Below, one piece after another: positions 34,101 to 45,077 of a stretch of DNA of 64,000 bases (its first letter is position 1; each line of letters opens with the position of its first letter). Origin of the DNA: Rhytidiadelphus loreus. Taxonomy: Eukaryota; Streptophyta; Bryopsida; Hypnales; Hylocomiaceae. A model generated the notes under the pieces. The model had not been told where the DNA came from. It made no database searches and was given only the letters and a program-made list of their open reading frames with translations. The position numbers and the translations under genes are program-made. Location: contig OX344762.1 of the NCBI GenBank assembly GCA_947034895.1, forward strand, positions 36,498,760 to 36,562,759. Reading direction: 5' to 3'.

Positions 34101-37100
34101 TTTGGGAGGAGTCTTGTCTGTGCAACTCTTGAGCTTCTTACAGAATGGCAAAGGTCTCTTTGGGCAGTAGTTGGTTTTTATGTTTTGATCAATTTGTTTG
34201 CTTTAGCCTTGTGATGTATGACCTCTTGATTTTTTCTTGATCTCTTTGACAAAAGCATTTGTGATCTGTGACATAGATAACAATTGGCCTTCAGCTGTAG
34301 ACACCTGTTACAACCTCACTAACACTACATTGGTTTGTTGTGTGCATTGGGATGGGTACAAGTGAGGTTGGGCCTTCAGATCTTGAGTTCCTTTTTGGGA
34401 TTTCATGAAAGAAGACATTTCTCAAGCACTTTAAACTTTCTATAGTGATGTGCTTACTTAGGATATTTTTATGGATATTTGTATTTGGTTCCTATTAGGA
34501 TGTTACATCAATCCTAAAGCAATATTTGTACCACTTTATAGTATCTCATCTTGATACTATTTTCTACCTGTGGAAAGCTTGTTTACATCTTGCCTAAGTT
34601 TAAATTTGGTTAGAGTTAGATGATGACAAGATGAGGCCCAGTTCTGGGATGTTCAGTCTTAGTCCCTTCCCCCTTCTTTTTTCTAGACTCCCGAACTAAC
34701 CCCTGGACAGACCCTCCTGATGGCTGGACTCCCTGGACAGACCCTCCCGATGGCTAGACTCCTTGGACAGACCCTCCCGATGGCTGGACTCCCTGGACAG
34801 ACCCTCCCGATGGCTGGACTCTCTGGACAGACCCCCCGATGGTTGGACTCCCTGGACAGACCACTGATGGCTGGACCCTGTAGACAGACCCCCGATGGGC
34901 TGGACCCCGTAGACAGACCCCGATGGGCTGGACCCCGGTAGACAGACCCTGACGGTGGGCCCGACCTAACTCCCACAGCCCCTGACAGACAGACCCTCAC
35001 GGTGACTGGGTACCTTTGGGCTGACCCTGTAGACAGACCCCCGATGGGCTGGACCCTTCGGACAGACCACCGATGGCTGGACTCCCTGGACAGACTCTGA
35101 TGGCTGGACCCTCACGGTGACTGGAGACCTTCTTGGGCTGGACCCTTTGGCTGGACTAACTTCCTTACTACAATCCTCCTCTCGGGTTCCCGTATGGGAA
35201 CCCACTAGCACAATTTTTAAATTGGATGTTTCAAAGTCAAAGCTTCGCCGGAAAAAGGGGGGGCTTAGGCTAAATGTTTTAACAATGGGAAAAAAGAACT
35301 ATCTTGGGACAGAATTTTGGCTCTCACTTCCCTATGGCCTAGGACACTCTTGGGGGCTAAACTTTGGGCTTTCCCAAGAAGATCTTAGAAACTAAACTTT
35401 GGAACCTAAATGTACGGGGGTTCAAAGCTTCGCCGTCTAGGCCTGTTTTGACACACACTTTAAGACTGGGGTAAGTCACGGGGTCAAAGTTTCGCCGCCT
35501 CAAGGGCGGTGGGACCCACTCACAAGCAACATGGCAAGGGTGACTATGGTTAGGATTTACACAAGAGGCAACTGGATCCACAAAGTAAGCATAAACAAGG
35601 CAAATATCACATGCTAAAGGCCCCTCAAAGCGGCATCGCCAAGGTACGGTGGGGGTGACTTTAGGATTAGTACAAGGTACAACGAAGACACGCAAGCGTA
35701 AGTAAAACTCACTCAAAACACAACAAGGTACAAGGTAAGATAGAAGGCCCTCAAAGGCCCTTCAAGGAGCTTGAAATAAAACGACAATGGGAGCCAAAAG
35801 TGCTCCGAAAACACCGTAGAGGATTTTTGGCTTGAAATGCCAAAAATTCCAAGATAACTTGGACCCACGGACCCAAAACAAGTATTGGGGGGTTTTCTGG
35901 GAGAGAGAAGGGCCCCCTTTTATAGGTTTCCAAGGGCCCACTCCCCCCCTCGACGAGTAACCTCATCCATCCGGATTTTCATCCAAATTTGAGATTTTCA
36001 CCTAATTTTGGGTTTTACGCTGGCCCTAACTTCTAACTTTTGGAGTTTAGCTCGGAATTGCAAATGGATTGCGCCAATGGCTTCAGAATGCCATTTTTAG
36101 CCTACAAAACTCCCTACCCCCTATTTCTATCACAAAAAACCCATCGGAAACTAGTGCCAACTAGAGCCAATTAAAAGGGTAAAAACCTAACTTTTGGGGT
36201 TTACCTCTTTTGGCTTGGGTAACTAGCTAGGGTCGTTGGGGAGGCTCTAGGGAGTAAGAAAAGGCTCCTTGATGTCTTCATTCCGACTTCGTATGCTCCC
36301 GGGACGCCGGTCAACCCCGCAAAGATCCTACCGTAAATATTAATTGGGGGGATGTTGTGAGTTTCGGCTGCTTCCCGCTATTGGAACACCATGAAATTTG
36401 TCGGGGCGCGTTATTAACATAAAAGATGCTAGTCTAATTTTTAGTGAGATTTTACCGCGGCCTGGATATTTTCCATAAATTTCCCAACGTGGCCTTTGGC
36501 GGTTGACCGCTCGGAAAAAGATCCTTTGGAGATCAAAAAAAACCGAGACTTTTTGGGGAACCTCTCATGGAGTCCCCCAAGCCACGTGCCAAGTCTTAGG
36601 CTATTCTGGTACATAGTTGGTGGCGAGGTGAAAACTGACTTCGGTTGAATTACCAGCAGTCAGGGAATCTTTCACATGTGAGGGAATCTTGGCAAATGGA
36701 TTTCGCCGTGGACACCCCGACATGTTCCAGATCCGAGAACACTATCCGGCGGTTGTGGATTCCTCCATGCGGCCTGTCTGGGACAAGTAACACCTGCAAG
36801 CTAACAATTTGGATTCCTAATGTTTCGTCGGTGGAATGGGGAAACTAGAACCTATCTTTGGAGATTTACGTGGGGACCTTCCTAACTCTCCTAAGACTAA
36901 TTTAGCCTATCATAGTCACATGCACTAGATTTGGGCTATTTTGGGTAAGTTCCCAGTAGCCCTATTGTTTCCCACTAATTACGGGTTCTAACCTATATAC
37001 AAGTGGGTTTTATGGGTAATCTATGGAGAAAAGGCTATTTATGACCAAATGCTATACTGGTACGTGACATACCTATTTTGGTTCTACACTCTTTTTTGGG

Positions 37101-37319
37101 CTTTTTGTAGTATTTTATGCCTTAATTTGTAATAAACTAAGAAAAAGAAAACAATGAGTCCCAAGTGACGAATTTGGGGCTCACATAGGGCCCTTGACCC
37201 TGGTTCTTACATAGCACTCCGTTCAAATCGAACACAATATTCAACCACTTCTGTCGCGGTTGGACCACTAACGAGGACACACTCTGCGGCACTCGCTTTT
37301 TGCGACCTACCGTTACTAC
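31132..37319 (-). CDS. E2 FCP1-like (HAD superfamily, NLI-interacting) phosphatase, intron disrupted by R2
   Basis: The exon at 37211-37319 codes for KKRVPQSVSSLVVQPRQKW, LNIVFDLNGVL and ends at a good donor (GTAAGA). The exon at 31132-31796 (acceptor ACACAG) continues FRDNIFSHRTPTLIGMKAVF, VRPNVREFLDEV, NRVVVWSSM, KTLLFKVLDEELF, NNTILIDDSPQKG and stops after MNLVIE. Motif 1 is DLNG (nucleophile Asp kept, second Asp replaced by Asn, as in some plant HAD proteins); motif 3 DDSP is intact. The product is a probable protein phosphatase of the CTD/SCP type, presumably nuclear. Without R2 the intron would be about 49 bases. The true N-terminus is uncertain; an upstream frame reaches 37550. E1 carries a related but more degenerate module. 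Confidence 0.72.
32330..32640. repeat. Degenerate TCTAATTTATCTT tandem tract in R2
   Basis: Runs of CTAATTTAATTTATCTT and TCTAATCTAATTTA-type units, about 12-30 bases, pyrimidine-rich on plus. The corresponding part of R1 (about 22520-22660) is a shorter array of GAATAGATTAGAGTAGAA units on the other strand. Confidence 0.65.
33100..33175. repeat. CTTTCTCC-rich polypyrimidine tract
   Basis: Alternating TTCTCTCTCC and TTCCTTCTCTC blocks inside R2. A simple repeat. Confidence 0.5.
34690..35150. repeat. Minisatellite of GACAGACCCTCCCGATGGCTG-like units in R2
   Basis: About 12-14 imperfect units, roughly 30 bases each, of the form CTCCCTGGACAGACCCTCC followed by CGATGGCTGGA. The array accounts for part of the length difference between R2 and R1. 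Long open frames on both strands here are products of the repeat. Confidence 0.8.
35917..35924 (-). promoter_or_regulatory. TATA box of R2
   Basis: On minus TATAAAAG, followed by GGGGCCCTTCTCTCTCCC. This is the positional equivalent of 21434 in R1. Confidence 0.6.
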
Positions 37320-37822
37320 CTGATCAAACAAAACACGAAAGAGATGTAGTTACCTGTTGAAAGGCAGAATCAGGCGACCCATAAAACGGAGAAAAGCATT
37401 GAACCCCACTAAGCGACTGCAGAACCCCTCCATTAAGTGATTGTTTGAGTGCCAACGGGCGGTGCATACTTCTAAGTTGTCCATGCTGGGCAGAAACATG
37501 GACAATATCAATTCATTAGACACTACACGCATTGAAGAGAAGTTTGACATATATTTATTTCAAAATAATTTATGATACATCCGGTCTAACGGTTTTGTTG
37601 ATCTCTAGCCGATTGTATACAAGTACCAACTACAGTCCGTTGCGGTATCTACACTATACTACAACGCAGTCACAAAGTGGCAGTTCTTCCACGCTTCACA
37701 ATAAGAGACTGTACACTCCCTCTTGTCAGACAGAAGGAATGGACATGAGAGTCTCTCACTGGGAACATGAACATGATGGAAGCCAAAACAAACATCCATC
37801 ACATCACATTTGACAGACTCAA

Positions 37823-40800
37823 TTATGAAATATCGTAGGGGTCTGAGGATGGACGAGAGTGTACCTGACCGAACTCATCATCCAAATAATCCCCGTAGTC
37901 GACAGTCTCTTCGTCGTCGTTTGGGGGATTTTCAAATTCTATCTCCGTCTCCGGTGCACGCGGCTCAGTCGGAGGGGGGACAAGATCCGGTACAACATCA
38001 CCCTCTTCTTGCGTCTCCAGGACCGACTCCGCTTGCGCCTCCAAAATAGGGGGCTGGCTCAAATTATCCTTGCCTCGAGGATAATCCACGGCACCATCAG
38101 CACCGTCTGTTCCAGTTCCAGAGGAAGCAATCTCTTCCTAGATCTATTGATCTAATTCAACTGGAAGACAGGACCCCTGCTCTTGTTCCATTGGAGGAGG
38201 AGAAGGGGAAGCAATATCCACTTCGGATGGAGGAAGAGGATTATCTTCGCCTCAAGGATAATCCTCATCGGCGGTCTGCTGGCCTTTGGCTTCTAAAGCA
38301 CCACCAGCGTTATGCGCATCAGGTTGAGAGGTAGAGGGGTCTTGTGATCGCGTTCTCAGAGAAACATTCTCTTTACGCAATTTCTCTAGTTCCCTCTTCA
38401 ATGCCTCCTTCTCCGCCAGCTCTTCTTCCCTTCTTCTTGATTGCTCTGCCCTCTTGAAGGCCTTCCTCTCCTCTCTCTGCCTCCAAAAATCCTTCAGTTC
38501 CACCTTCACAAGACGGAGAGGAACACGAGTTGGGTCTGAAGGCTCCCTGGACTCGCTAACATGGCCAGGGTGTGGCTCGGCAGATGCGTTCGGACCCATG
38601 GATTCCCGTGACGGACCCGCGCCACCATCATCCGGACCATCATAGTTGAAGTCCTCCATATCGGAATAGGAGTCCTCCACGTTGCTGATGACAATGTCCG
38701 GTATGAATCCCTCCACAGGCTTCCTTGCCGCCCTCTTCTTCTTGCGAGTGACTGCGTCAGACTCTTCGTTCTCCTTCGACGCAGATTCGGGCCCGCGGTT
38801 CCCTACGTGGAAGTCCTCTGTGTTGATTTCCACATTTCCTCCCTGGACAACATTGGTGTTTGTCCCAAATTCATCGATCCCAAGGTTGGCAGCCCCCTCG
38901 TCACTAGGAAATTGTCGTGGGGCTTCCACGTTGCAATCAATCGAGGGTGTGGAATCCGAGTCCAGGTCTAGAGTTTCAAGGTTACGCGAACGCACATAAC
39001 CTGGAAGATATGGCGAGTTCTCATGGCAAAAATCGTTAATGTCTAATTTACTGCCATAAGTCGCCATATCTCGAAGTATTTGTGATGCATGCCTCTCAGT
39101 TAGGCCATAATAATAGAGGCCATACATCTACAATACAAGAAAGCAGTTGTTAATACTTTGTTTCTAGATATAATGATCCATCCTAGGAAATTATCATCGA
39201 CCCGAAGATAACACAACAACGGATAAAGATGCATGCAACTGAACAATCAAACATAATAATACACCAGAAACAGATTCTTAGCATTTATCTTCAAGTCGAA
39301 GATAATCAAAGAGCCGCACCTTTGCTGCAATCACAAACTTTGAGCCTGTGTAAACGCCGATGACGTTCTCTCCCGTCACGGCGAAACTCTGCAGAATGTC
39401 AATATAGAACTCCATCCTCAGCTCACTGGGATGGACCCTATATTTCGCCTCCGTGTTCTTATGGAAATCAGTGTAATAAGGTATGTCATCGGTGCAATAT
39501 ACCTTTTTCACCGCCTCCTTGTTTTTTGGCTCCCCGTCATTGCGTTTCTTCATGACAAAAAGGAGCTTCACGGGGGGTGGCACTGCTCGGTTGGTCAAGT
39601 TGTCCAACCTCTCAGCCTTACTTGGCAGGTAGGTGGACATCTTGACTTCGTACCCTGACATCTTTGACGCCGCAAATTTCTTTGCCGCGTCGATGTCATA
39701 CGAACTCCCCAAAATCCATAACCAGACGTCTGGAGTAGACAACACCGGCCTCAGGTGATCATCCAGAAAATTTAGTAATGGCAAGCACGGTGGACTGTCA
39801 CCGGATCCCGGATTTGGCCTTGGAAGGATTCGGAAATCAATAACAGCAAGGCCAAGTTCTCTGATGACGTACGGCCATATGTGGGTCATCACGAGACCTT
39901 GGGGATAGCATTGGTGGCCTCGGATAAACACATCTCCTCCCAATAGCTCCACTCGCTTCTTCATCTTCAAGAAGGTCTTGAACATGGCATAGACCATTGA
40001 CAATTTTTGATTGTCCTTGTAGTCTATGGCCGTCTTCTTCTTCGCCTCGTTGGTAAGGCGTTTTACGAAGAATTGGTTGGGTGTTGCCGTGAGGAGGAAA
40101 TCCCACGATGCCGACGAAAAGAAGTTGTCGAGCTTCCATTGCCTCCACTTCACATCGATGACATTCCCATTCCTGTCCTTGAATTTCAAGGACTTGTCGA
40201 GGGCCATGAACTCCTCTACGATGACCTTCTTACGCTTCCTGCGCTCTACCCAGTGCTCGGCTTTGTAGTTGTCCTCGCATAGGATCTTTGTCGCCTTGAC
40301 TGAGACCTTTGGGTAGTCTCTTGTGCGTCCATCTGTTCTCCCAAGCAGATGGAGGACATAATCCTTCAGATCTTTATCCGTGAAATGTTCCATGTACTTG
40401 AAGAACTCCCGTTTCAGCGAGAAGTTCTTCGCGTTGAATGTCTTCACGCTATTGTATGGTTTCCGCGTCACGGGATCAATCAACGACCCATCAGTGTGCT
40501 TTGTGAGGAACTCTTCCCACATCTGATAGGTCTCATCCGCCAAGGTTATTATTCGAATTTTGTTCTTCACATCGGAAGCCAACTTGACTTGAGCGCCCTC
40601 CTTATCTAGGTTGATGCTGCCATATTGGATCATGACACCGTCCACAAATTCCTGAACAAACAGATATTCACAATATCAGCATGTATCTTTGTGCACTCAG
40701 AAGATTTACAAGTAATTAGACAATTATCCTCGGGTCGAGGATAACTCTTATAAGGACCACATAATAATTTACCAGTCCTTCTATAAGAAATACGTAAAGA

Positions 40801-42274
40801 AAACTATAAAATTCCAAATTTTATCTTCGCACCAAAGATAATAGAGGGATACCTTATACGCTGAGACATTGTAAATGGCTTTATTCCCTCTCACCAGCCC
40901 CTCGCTGTCTGTGTTGGTAGGCTGCTTGAGCGCCTTCCAAACCTGCCTACATGCGGATATTTGATTTCCCCATGTCAGCTGACTATGAACAAGGTGATTG
41001 GAGGCATTGTACCACTTCGAAATGTCTGTGAGTTGAGTGGGATCTCTCGTCCAGACGATCACAGCCTCCCACATCTGCAACTCGACCTTGCGTGTCTCGC
41101 AGCATCCGCCTTGTTGAAGCATTTTGGCTACAGTGACACTATGTTGGCCGTCAATTATGTAGAAGCCTCCAGCCTTGATGGAATCCCAATCTTTAGGACA
41201 CTCCTTCAAAAGCTTCTTATTGGCATCCATAGGGGTCAAGCAAAGTTTCTGTCTTTGCTGTTCTGAACCAAGGTGAATGAGGGTCTCTTTTTGCTCATCC
41301 ACCAATTTCATTTCCAGCTTCCAGATAATGTATCTTTCGGAGGCGAGGAAGCATTGCTTGATATTTACAGGAAATACCTGTGGATGAAAAATGAAGCACT
41401 TGCCATTTTTCTTCCAAAATTCCAACTGATATGCAGCAGCAACTTCGTGTTTCTCGATTGGCTGCGTATCGGCTGGCTTCCTTGGATTCACGTTTGTGAG
41501 TATTGACCCGGAACTACCAGCGGTTGTGGGACGACTGTCCGAGACAACTTTCTTGCGTTTGTCACTGGGTTCACCAGTACTTGTGTCTAGGTTCTTTCTT
41601 TTGGGGGCCTGAGCGCGGGCCGTTCCTCTCCCACTTCCTCTACTCGCAGTTCGACCACGCACTGCGGACCTTGACCTGGTGTCGGTTGCGATTTCCGGCC
41701 TTGGCTGACCCCGACCTTGACTTGCACGAGCAGGCTTCTGGACATGTTCCTTAGCGTGCTATGTAAGTTTATGGAATATATATCCGACTTTCCTCGCCGT
41801 TACCCTGGCGTTCCTTCTCAACCACGGGTGAAACCGATTTATAAATTCTTCAGCCAGGGCATCGAGGTTTGCTGAGTGCAAGTCGGCGATAAGGTTGTCG
41901 AAGTCAAATACTCCCAGAAGGTCATCTTCGTGGCAGACGATTGAATGGGTATGTTTTGTTTCGTTTCCTGCGTTGTCCAGGCCTTGCAAAGTGACGACAA
42001 TGAACTTGTCATGATGGTTTTCTATGAGAGCGACCTTCTCACTGAAGTTCCAATTCACGTACATCCCAGTGTCCTGCACTCGGTGACGCAAGTAGATGTA
42101 GTCCTTGGACTGGTTGACACCGAATGTCCATGACTCGACGACGGCTTTGAATTGCCAGAGCTTGCCGTATAGCTCTGGCATCTCCGATTTGAAGGGCTCC
42201 TCTTCGACCCATTTGTTGAAAGGCTCAAGGAATGGGAGGGTAGTTGAATAGTCGTACTCTGACTCAGTTGCCAT
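37823..42274 (-). pseudogene. E2 ParB-like (DGQH) + degenerate beta-class DNA methyltransferase protein
   Basis: Exon 1 (40853-42274) begins MATESEYDYS, has one TAG at 41759-41761, a basic linker and, near residue 375, GGFYIIDGQHSVTVAKML, a ParB/DGQHR-type motif. Exon 2 (40651-39320) contains SWDFLLTATPNQF (about residue 656), in the place of the methylase 'WDlilTDPPY', and HPSELRMEFYIDIL-QSFAVTGENVIGVYTGSK (about 890-905), in the place of 'HPtqKP...pGdtVLDpFaGSG'. Exon 3 (from 39127) continues MYGLYYYGLTERHASQ, then acidic and Lys/Glu-rich sequence. Splice phases fit. The order ParB, motif IV, motif I matches phage and bacterial ParB-methylase fusions. DPPY and FxGxG are lost, so methylation is unlikely. 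Stops TGA 38252 and two TAGs near 38155 break the C-terminal part. Confidence 0.6.
38060..38280 (-). repeat. Palindrome copies inside coding sequence of the ParB/methylase-like gene
   Basis: Two copies of the E2 near-palindrome lie in the reading frame (38255-38275 and about 38064-38085). Each is read as DYPRGxDN (the first has CGA turned to TGA, giving DYP-stop). Copies in the introns lie at about 39285-39305, 40720-40740 and 40820-40842. Confidence 0.7.
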
Positions 42275-42649
42275 GTTGATATCAATCTGGACATAGAGAT
42301 ACCATGATCATCAAAATTGCAATTCTGATTTTTATCTTCGAATCGAAGATAATTGACGACGGATGTTCTGACTAATGAAAGTTGATTGGTTAAAAATCAT
42401 GTCATGCTATACATCTTAGAAAAAGCAATGATCAATGAATAGAATTTTACCCCGTCTAGATGAGATTTCTGCGTCATGTCTATTAATGTTTTCCTGTAAC
42501 ATATTTGTGAAAGAAAAATACAGTTGAGTATCTTCGTGTCGAAGATATTTGTTAACGCTTTTACGGATGTGTGAGTTCATATTTTTGTTCATATGATTAT
42601 GCATATGATCCTTTTTCTAATATGATTTTGAGTTTTCAATAATTGGGTT
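42275..42649. promoter_or_regulatory. Upstream region of the ParB/methylase-like gene with TATCTTCG palindromes
   Basis: Contains full palindromes at about 42331-42351 (TATCTTCGAATCGAAGATA) and 42530-42549 (TATCTTCGTGTCGAAGATA). It presumably includes the promoter of the minus-strand gene. No TATA box can be assigned with confidence. Confidence 0.45.
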
Positions 42650-42990
42650 ATCCTCGAGCCGAGGATAACTATTTTATTTGTGTGCTCTTCGCGGGTTTAT
42701 CCTCGAGCCGAGGATAACTATTTATGTTTTATTTTGTTTGTTTGTGTCCTCAAGTGTGAGGTATCCTCGTTCCGAGGATAACTATTTTTTTGTGTCTTTT
42801 TACTGTAATTTATCCTCGAGCCGAGGATAAATGTTTAATTTGATTCTTTTTCTTTGGTTTATCCTCGAGCCGAGGATATACTTTTTTTATCACGATGTGT
42901 TTTAGTAGTGTTTTTGGGTTTTTAGCTTTTGTATACTCCTGTTTAACGTTGTCCCGACGACGATTATCTTCGACCCGAGGATAATCTTTG
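42650..42990. repeat. E2 palindrome array upstream of the ParB/methylase-like gene
   Basis: Six copies of TATCCTCGAGCCGAGGATA or close variants (GTTCC and ACCC centres), at about 42651, 42700, 42763, 42811, 42860 and 42965. Spacing is 40-100 bases and the spacers are T-rich. Most are perfect palindromes apart from the centre. Confidence 0.88.
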
Positions 42991-43428
42991 TTCTTCACTA
43001 CATAATAATTGACGATAGTTTAGACCAAAACCCTATTTGTAATATTTAACAGGTGGGAGCACGTAGGATATAGACGTAGAATTCAGTCCACTTTTAATGA
43101 ACAAATGCATAAAAACAAAATTGAACTAACGCATTCATACAATGAGCAACCAAACTCTAAAACCTAGGTCACAGTTGCATTCAAATTGCAACAATGACAA
43201 ACAATTGATAAACACAACAATAGAATAGAGAAAAGAAACAACAAACTGAAGATGCAAATTCCAAAAACAAAGGCTAGAAACCCTAAAGCCCAGCTACACC
43301 AAATCTTCAAAACTGTACACATGGTATAGCAGTACCAAAAACTCTGAAAGACAATCTAGAAACTTGGAAGTACTTTGAAAGCCAATCTAGATGCTCTCTC
43401 CGATAGCATATCCCCTCAAAGCACACCC
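42991..43428. other. A-rich spacer in E2
   Basis: No gene recognised. It is followed by the CCC TSD of the inserted CACTA derivative. Confidence 0.35.
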
Positions 43429-45077
43429 CACTAGTAGAAAAAAACAGTGACCAAATTAACAAAACTCAACACAAAAGTGTTGATTTTTTTTGTTAATTTG
43501 GACGTGTTGATTTGAACACAAAAGTGTTGATTTTTTAACAAAACAGTGTTGAATCTTAACAAAAAGTGTTCATTTTCTAACAAAAAAGTGTTGATTTTTT
43601 TGTTAATTTGGACATTTTTTTTGAAATATTTTTTTAAAAATTCATAAAATATATTTTTTGATGTCTAAGGTAGTGCCACATGGCCGGCAATCCAACTACC
43701 ACGTGGCAACCTAGCCAATTGCCACATGGCAATGGCTACCATGGAAATGAAGCCACCCGGGTTTGAACCTACGACCTCATGGTTAGAGGCCAAGGCTCTT
43801 GCCAAAGCACCAACCTTTCAAGTTGTTTGATTACTTAAGGAATAGAAATCCATTTAGATAGTTTTTTCGGATTTTTTTCATTCTTTTTTAAAGTCAGCAG
43901 ACTTTAGGAGCAATTCAGACCCAGTAAAAGACATTTTTTGGAAAAACTTCAGACTAGAAAACGTTGACAAATCCAGTTATCTTTCACCTACAACAATTTT
44001 TTTGAGATTCGGACCTACCAATCAAAAGTTATGAACAAAAATCAGAGAGGGATGAAAATGAATATTTATTTTTAAAATTTTTAAACTCCCTCTCTGATTT
44101 TCGTCCATAACTTTTGATTGGTAGGTCCGAATCTCAAAAAAATTGTTGGAGGCAAAAGATAACTTAATTTTTCAACTTTTTTAAGTTCAAAGTTTTTCCA
44201 AAAACGTTCTTTTACTGGGTCTGAATTGCCTTTTAAGTCTGCTGACTTTTTAGAAAATCAAATAGTGATGACTTAATTTTTTTTTAAATCTACATTGTAA
44301 AATTAAGACTCCAAAGGCTTCTAAAGAAAAAAAAGATTTAAAATATACTTATATTTGAATTTGGAGTTGAGGTATATAATTTTATTTACTTTATTCTTTA
44401 ATGTTTTTCCCATTAAAAGTCAGTAGACTTTGGTGGCAATTTTGTCTTAGAAGATAAACTTTTCAAAACATCCTTTGAACTAATGAAAGTTTTAAGATGA
44501 AAACATCTTTCACCTCCAACAATCCATTTAAGATTTAAATCTTTAAATTAAAAGTTATGGACAAAAATTAGAGAAGGTGTTTCAAAATATAAAAAAGAAT
44601 GTCCATTTTTACCCCTCTCTGATTTTTGTTCATAACTTTTGATTAGAACATCTAAATCTCAAAAAAAAATTTGGAGGTGAAAGATATATCAATTTTACAA
44701 CTTTCATTAGTCCAAAGTTTCTTGAAAAAAATAATTTTTCAAGGTGAAAATTGCCCCTAAAGTCTGCTGACTTTAATAAACACCGAATTGTGTACTTATT
44801 TTGTTCTTAAATCTACATTGTATATTGAAGCTTCTTAAAGATTTTTGAAGATTTCTAAGATTTCTAAAAAAATTCTAAAGATTCTAAAAGATTCCAAAAG
44901 ATTCCAAAAAAATTAACAAAATTTTGTTGATGTGGTAATTGCACTATCCAAATCAACAAAAAAATTTGTTAATTAGGGCACAGTTAACAAAAATTTGTGA
45001 AAGTGGACGTTGTAGTACCCAAATTAACAAAAAATTGTTAATGTTTTGTTAATTTGGGCACTATTTTTCTAGTAGTG
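43429..45077. mobile_element. Non-autonomous CACTA element N1 (1.65 kb) with hairpins and tRNA-like segment
   Basis: The ends are CACTAGTAGAAAAAAACAGTG and, inverted, CACTACTAGAAAAATAGTG. TSD CCC (43426-43428 and 45078-45080). The interior is full of GTTGATTTGGAC and TTAACAAAA motifs. It holds two fold-back units built on CAATCAAAAGTTATGAACAA (about 43970-44150 and 44480-44700). At 43750-43815, on minus, there is a tRNA-like stretch with a B-box GGTTCAAACC next to CCACGTGGCA repeats. No coding sequence. It is close kin of 51153-52692. Confidence 0.9.

Larger units (their letters stand above)
31825..37184 (-). mobile_element. R2: second copy of the R LTR-like element, inserted in an FCP1-like gene intron
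   Basis: Reads on minus from TGTGAGCCCC (37184) to GCGCCCACA (31825), 5360 bp. The flanking 5-mers are TGGGG (31820-31824) and TAGGG (37185-37189), one transition apart. It is homologous to R1 over most of its length. It preserves the site where E1 inserted into R1 as an uninterrupted CAC-ATG-TGA (36675-36677). It is longer than R1 because of expanded tandem repeats. No retroviral-type coding sequence is present. It lies entirely within the intron, so the host gene may have tolerated it. Confidence 0.8.

Noticed and set aside
34683..35211. Glycine/proline-rich repeat proteins on both strands
   Set aside because: Open only because the minisatellite unit lacks stops; inside non-coding R2.
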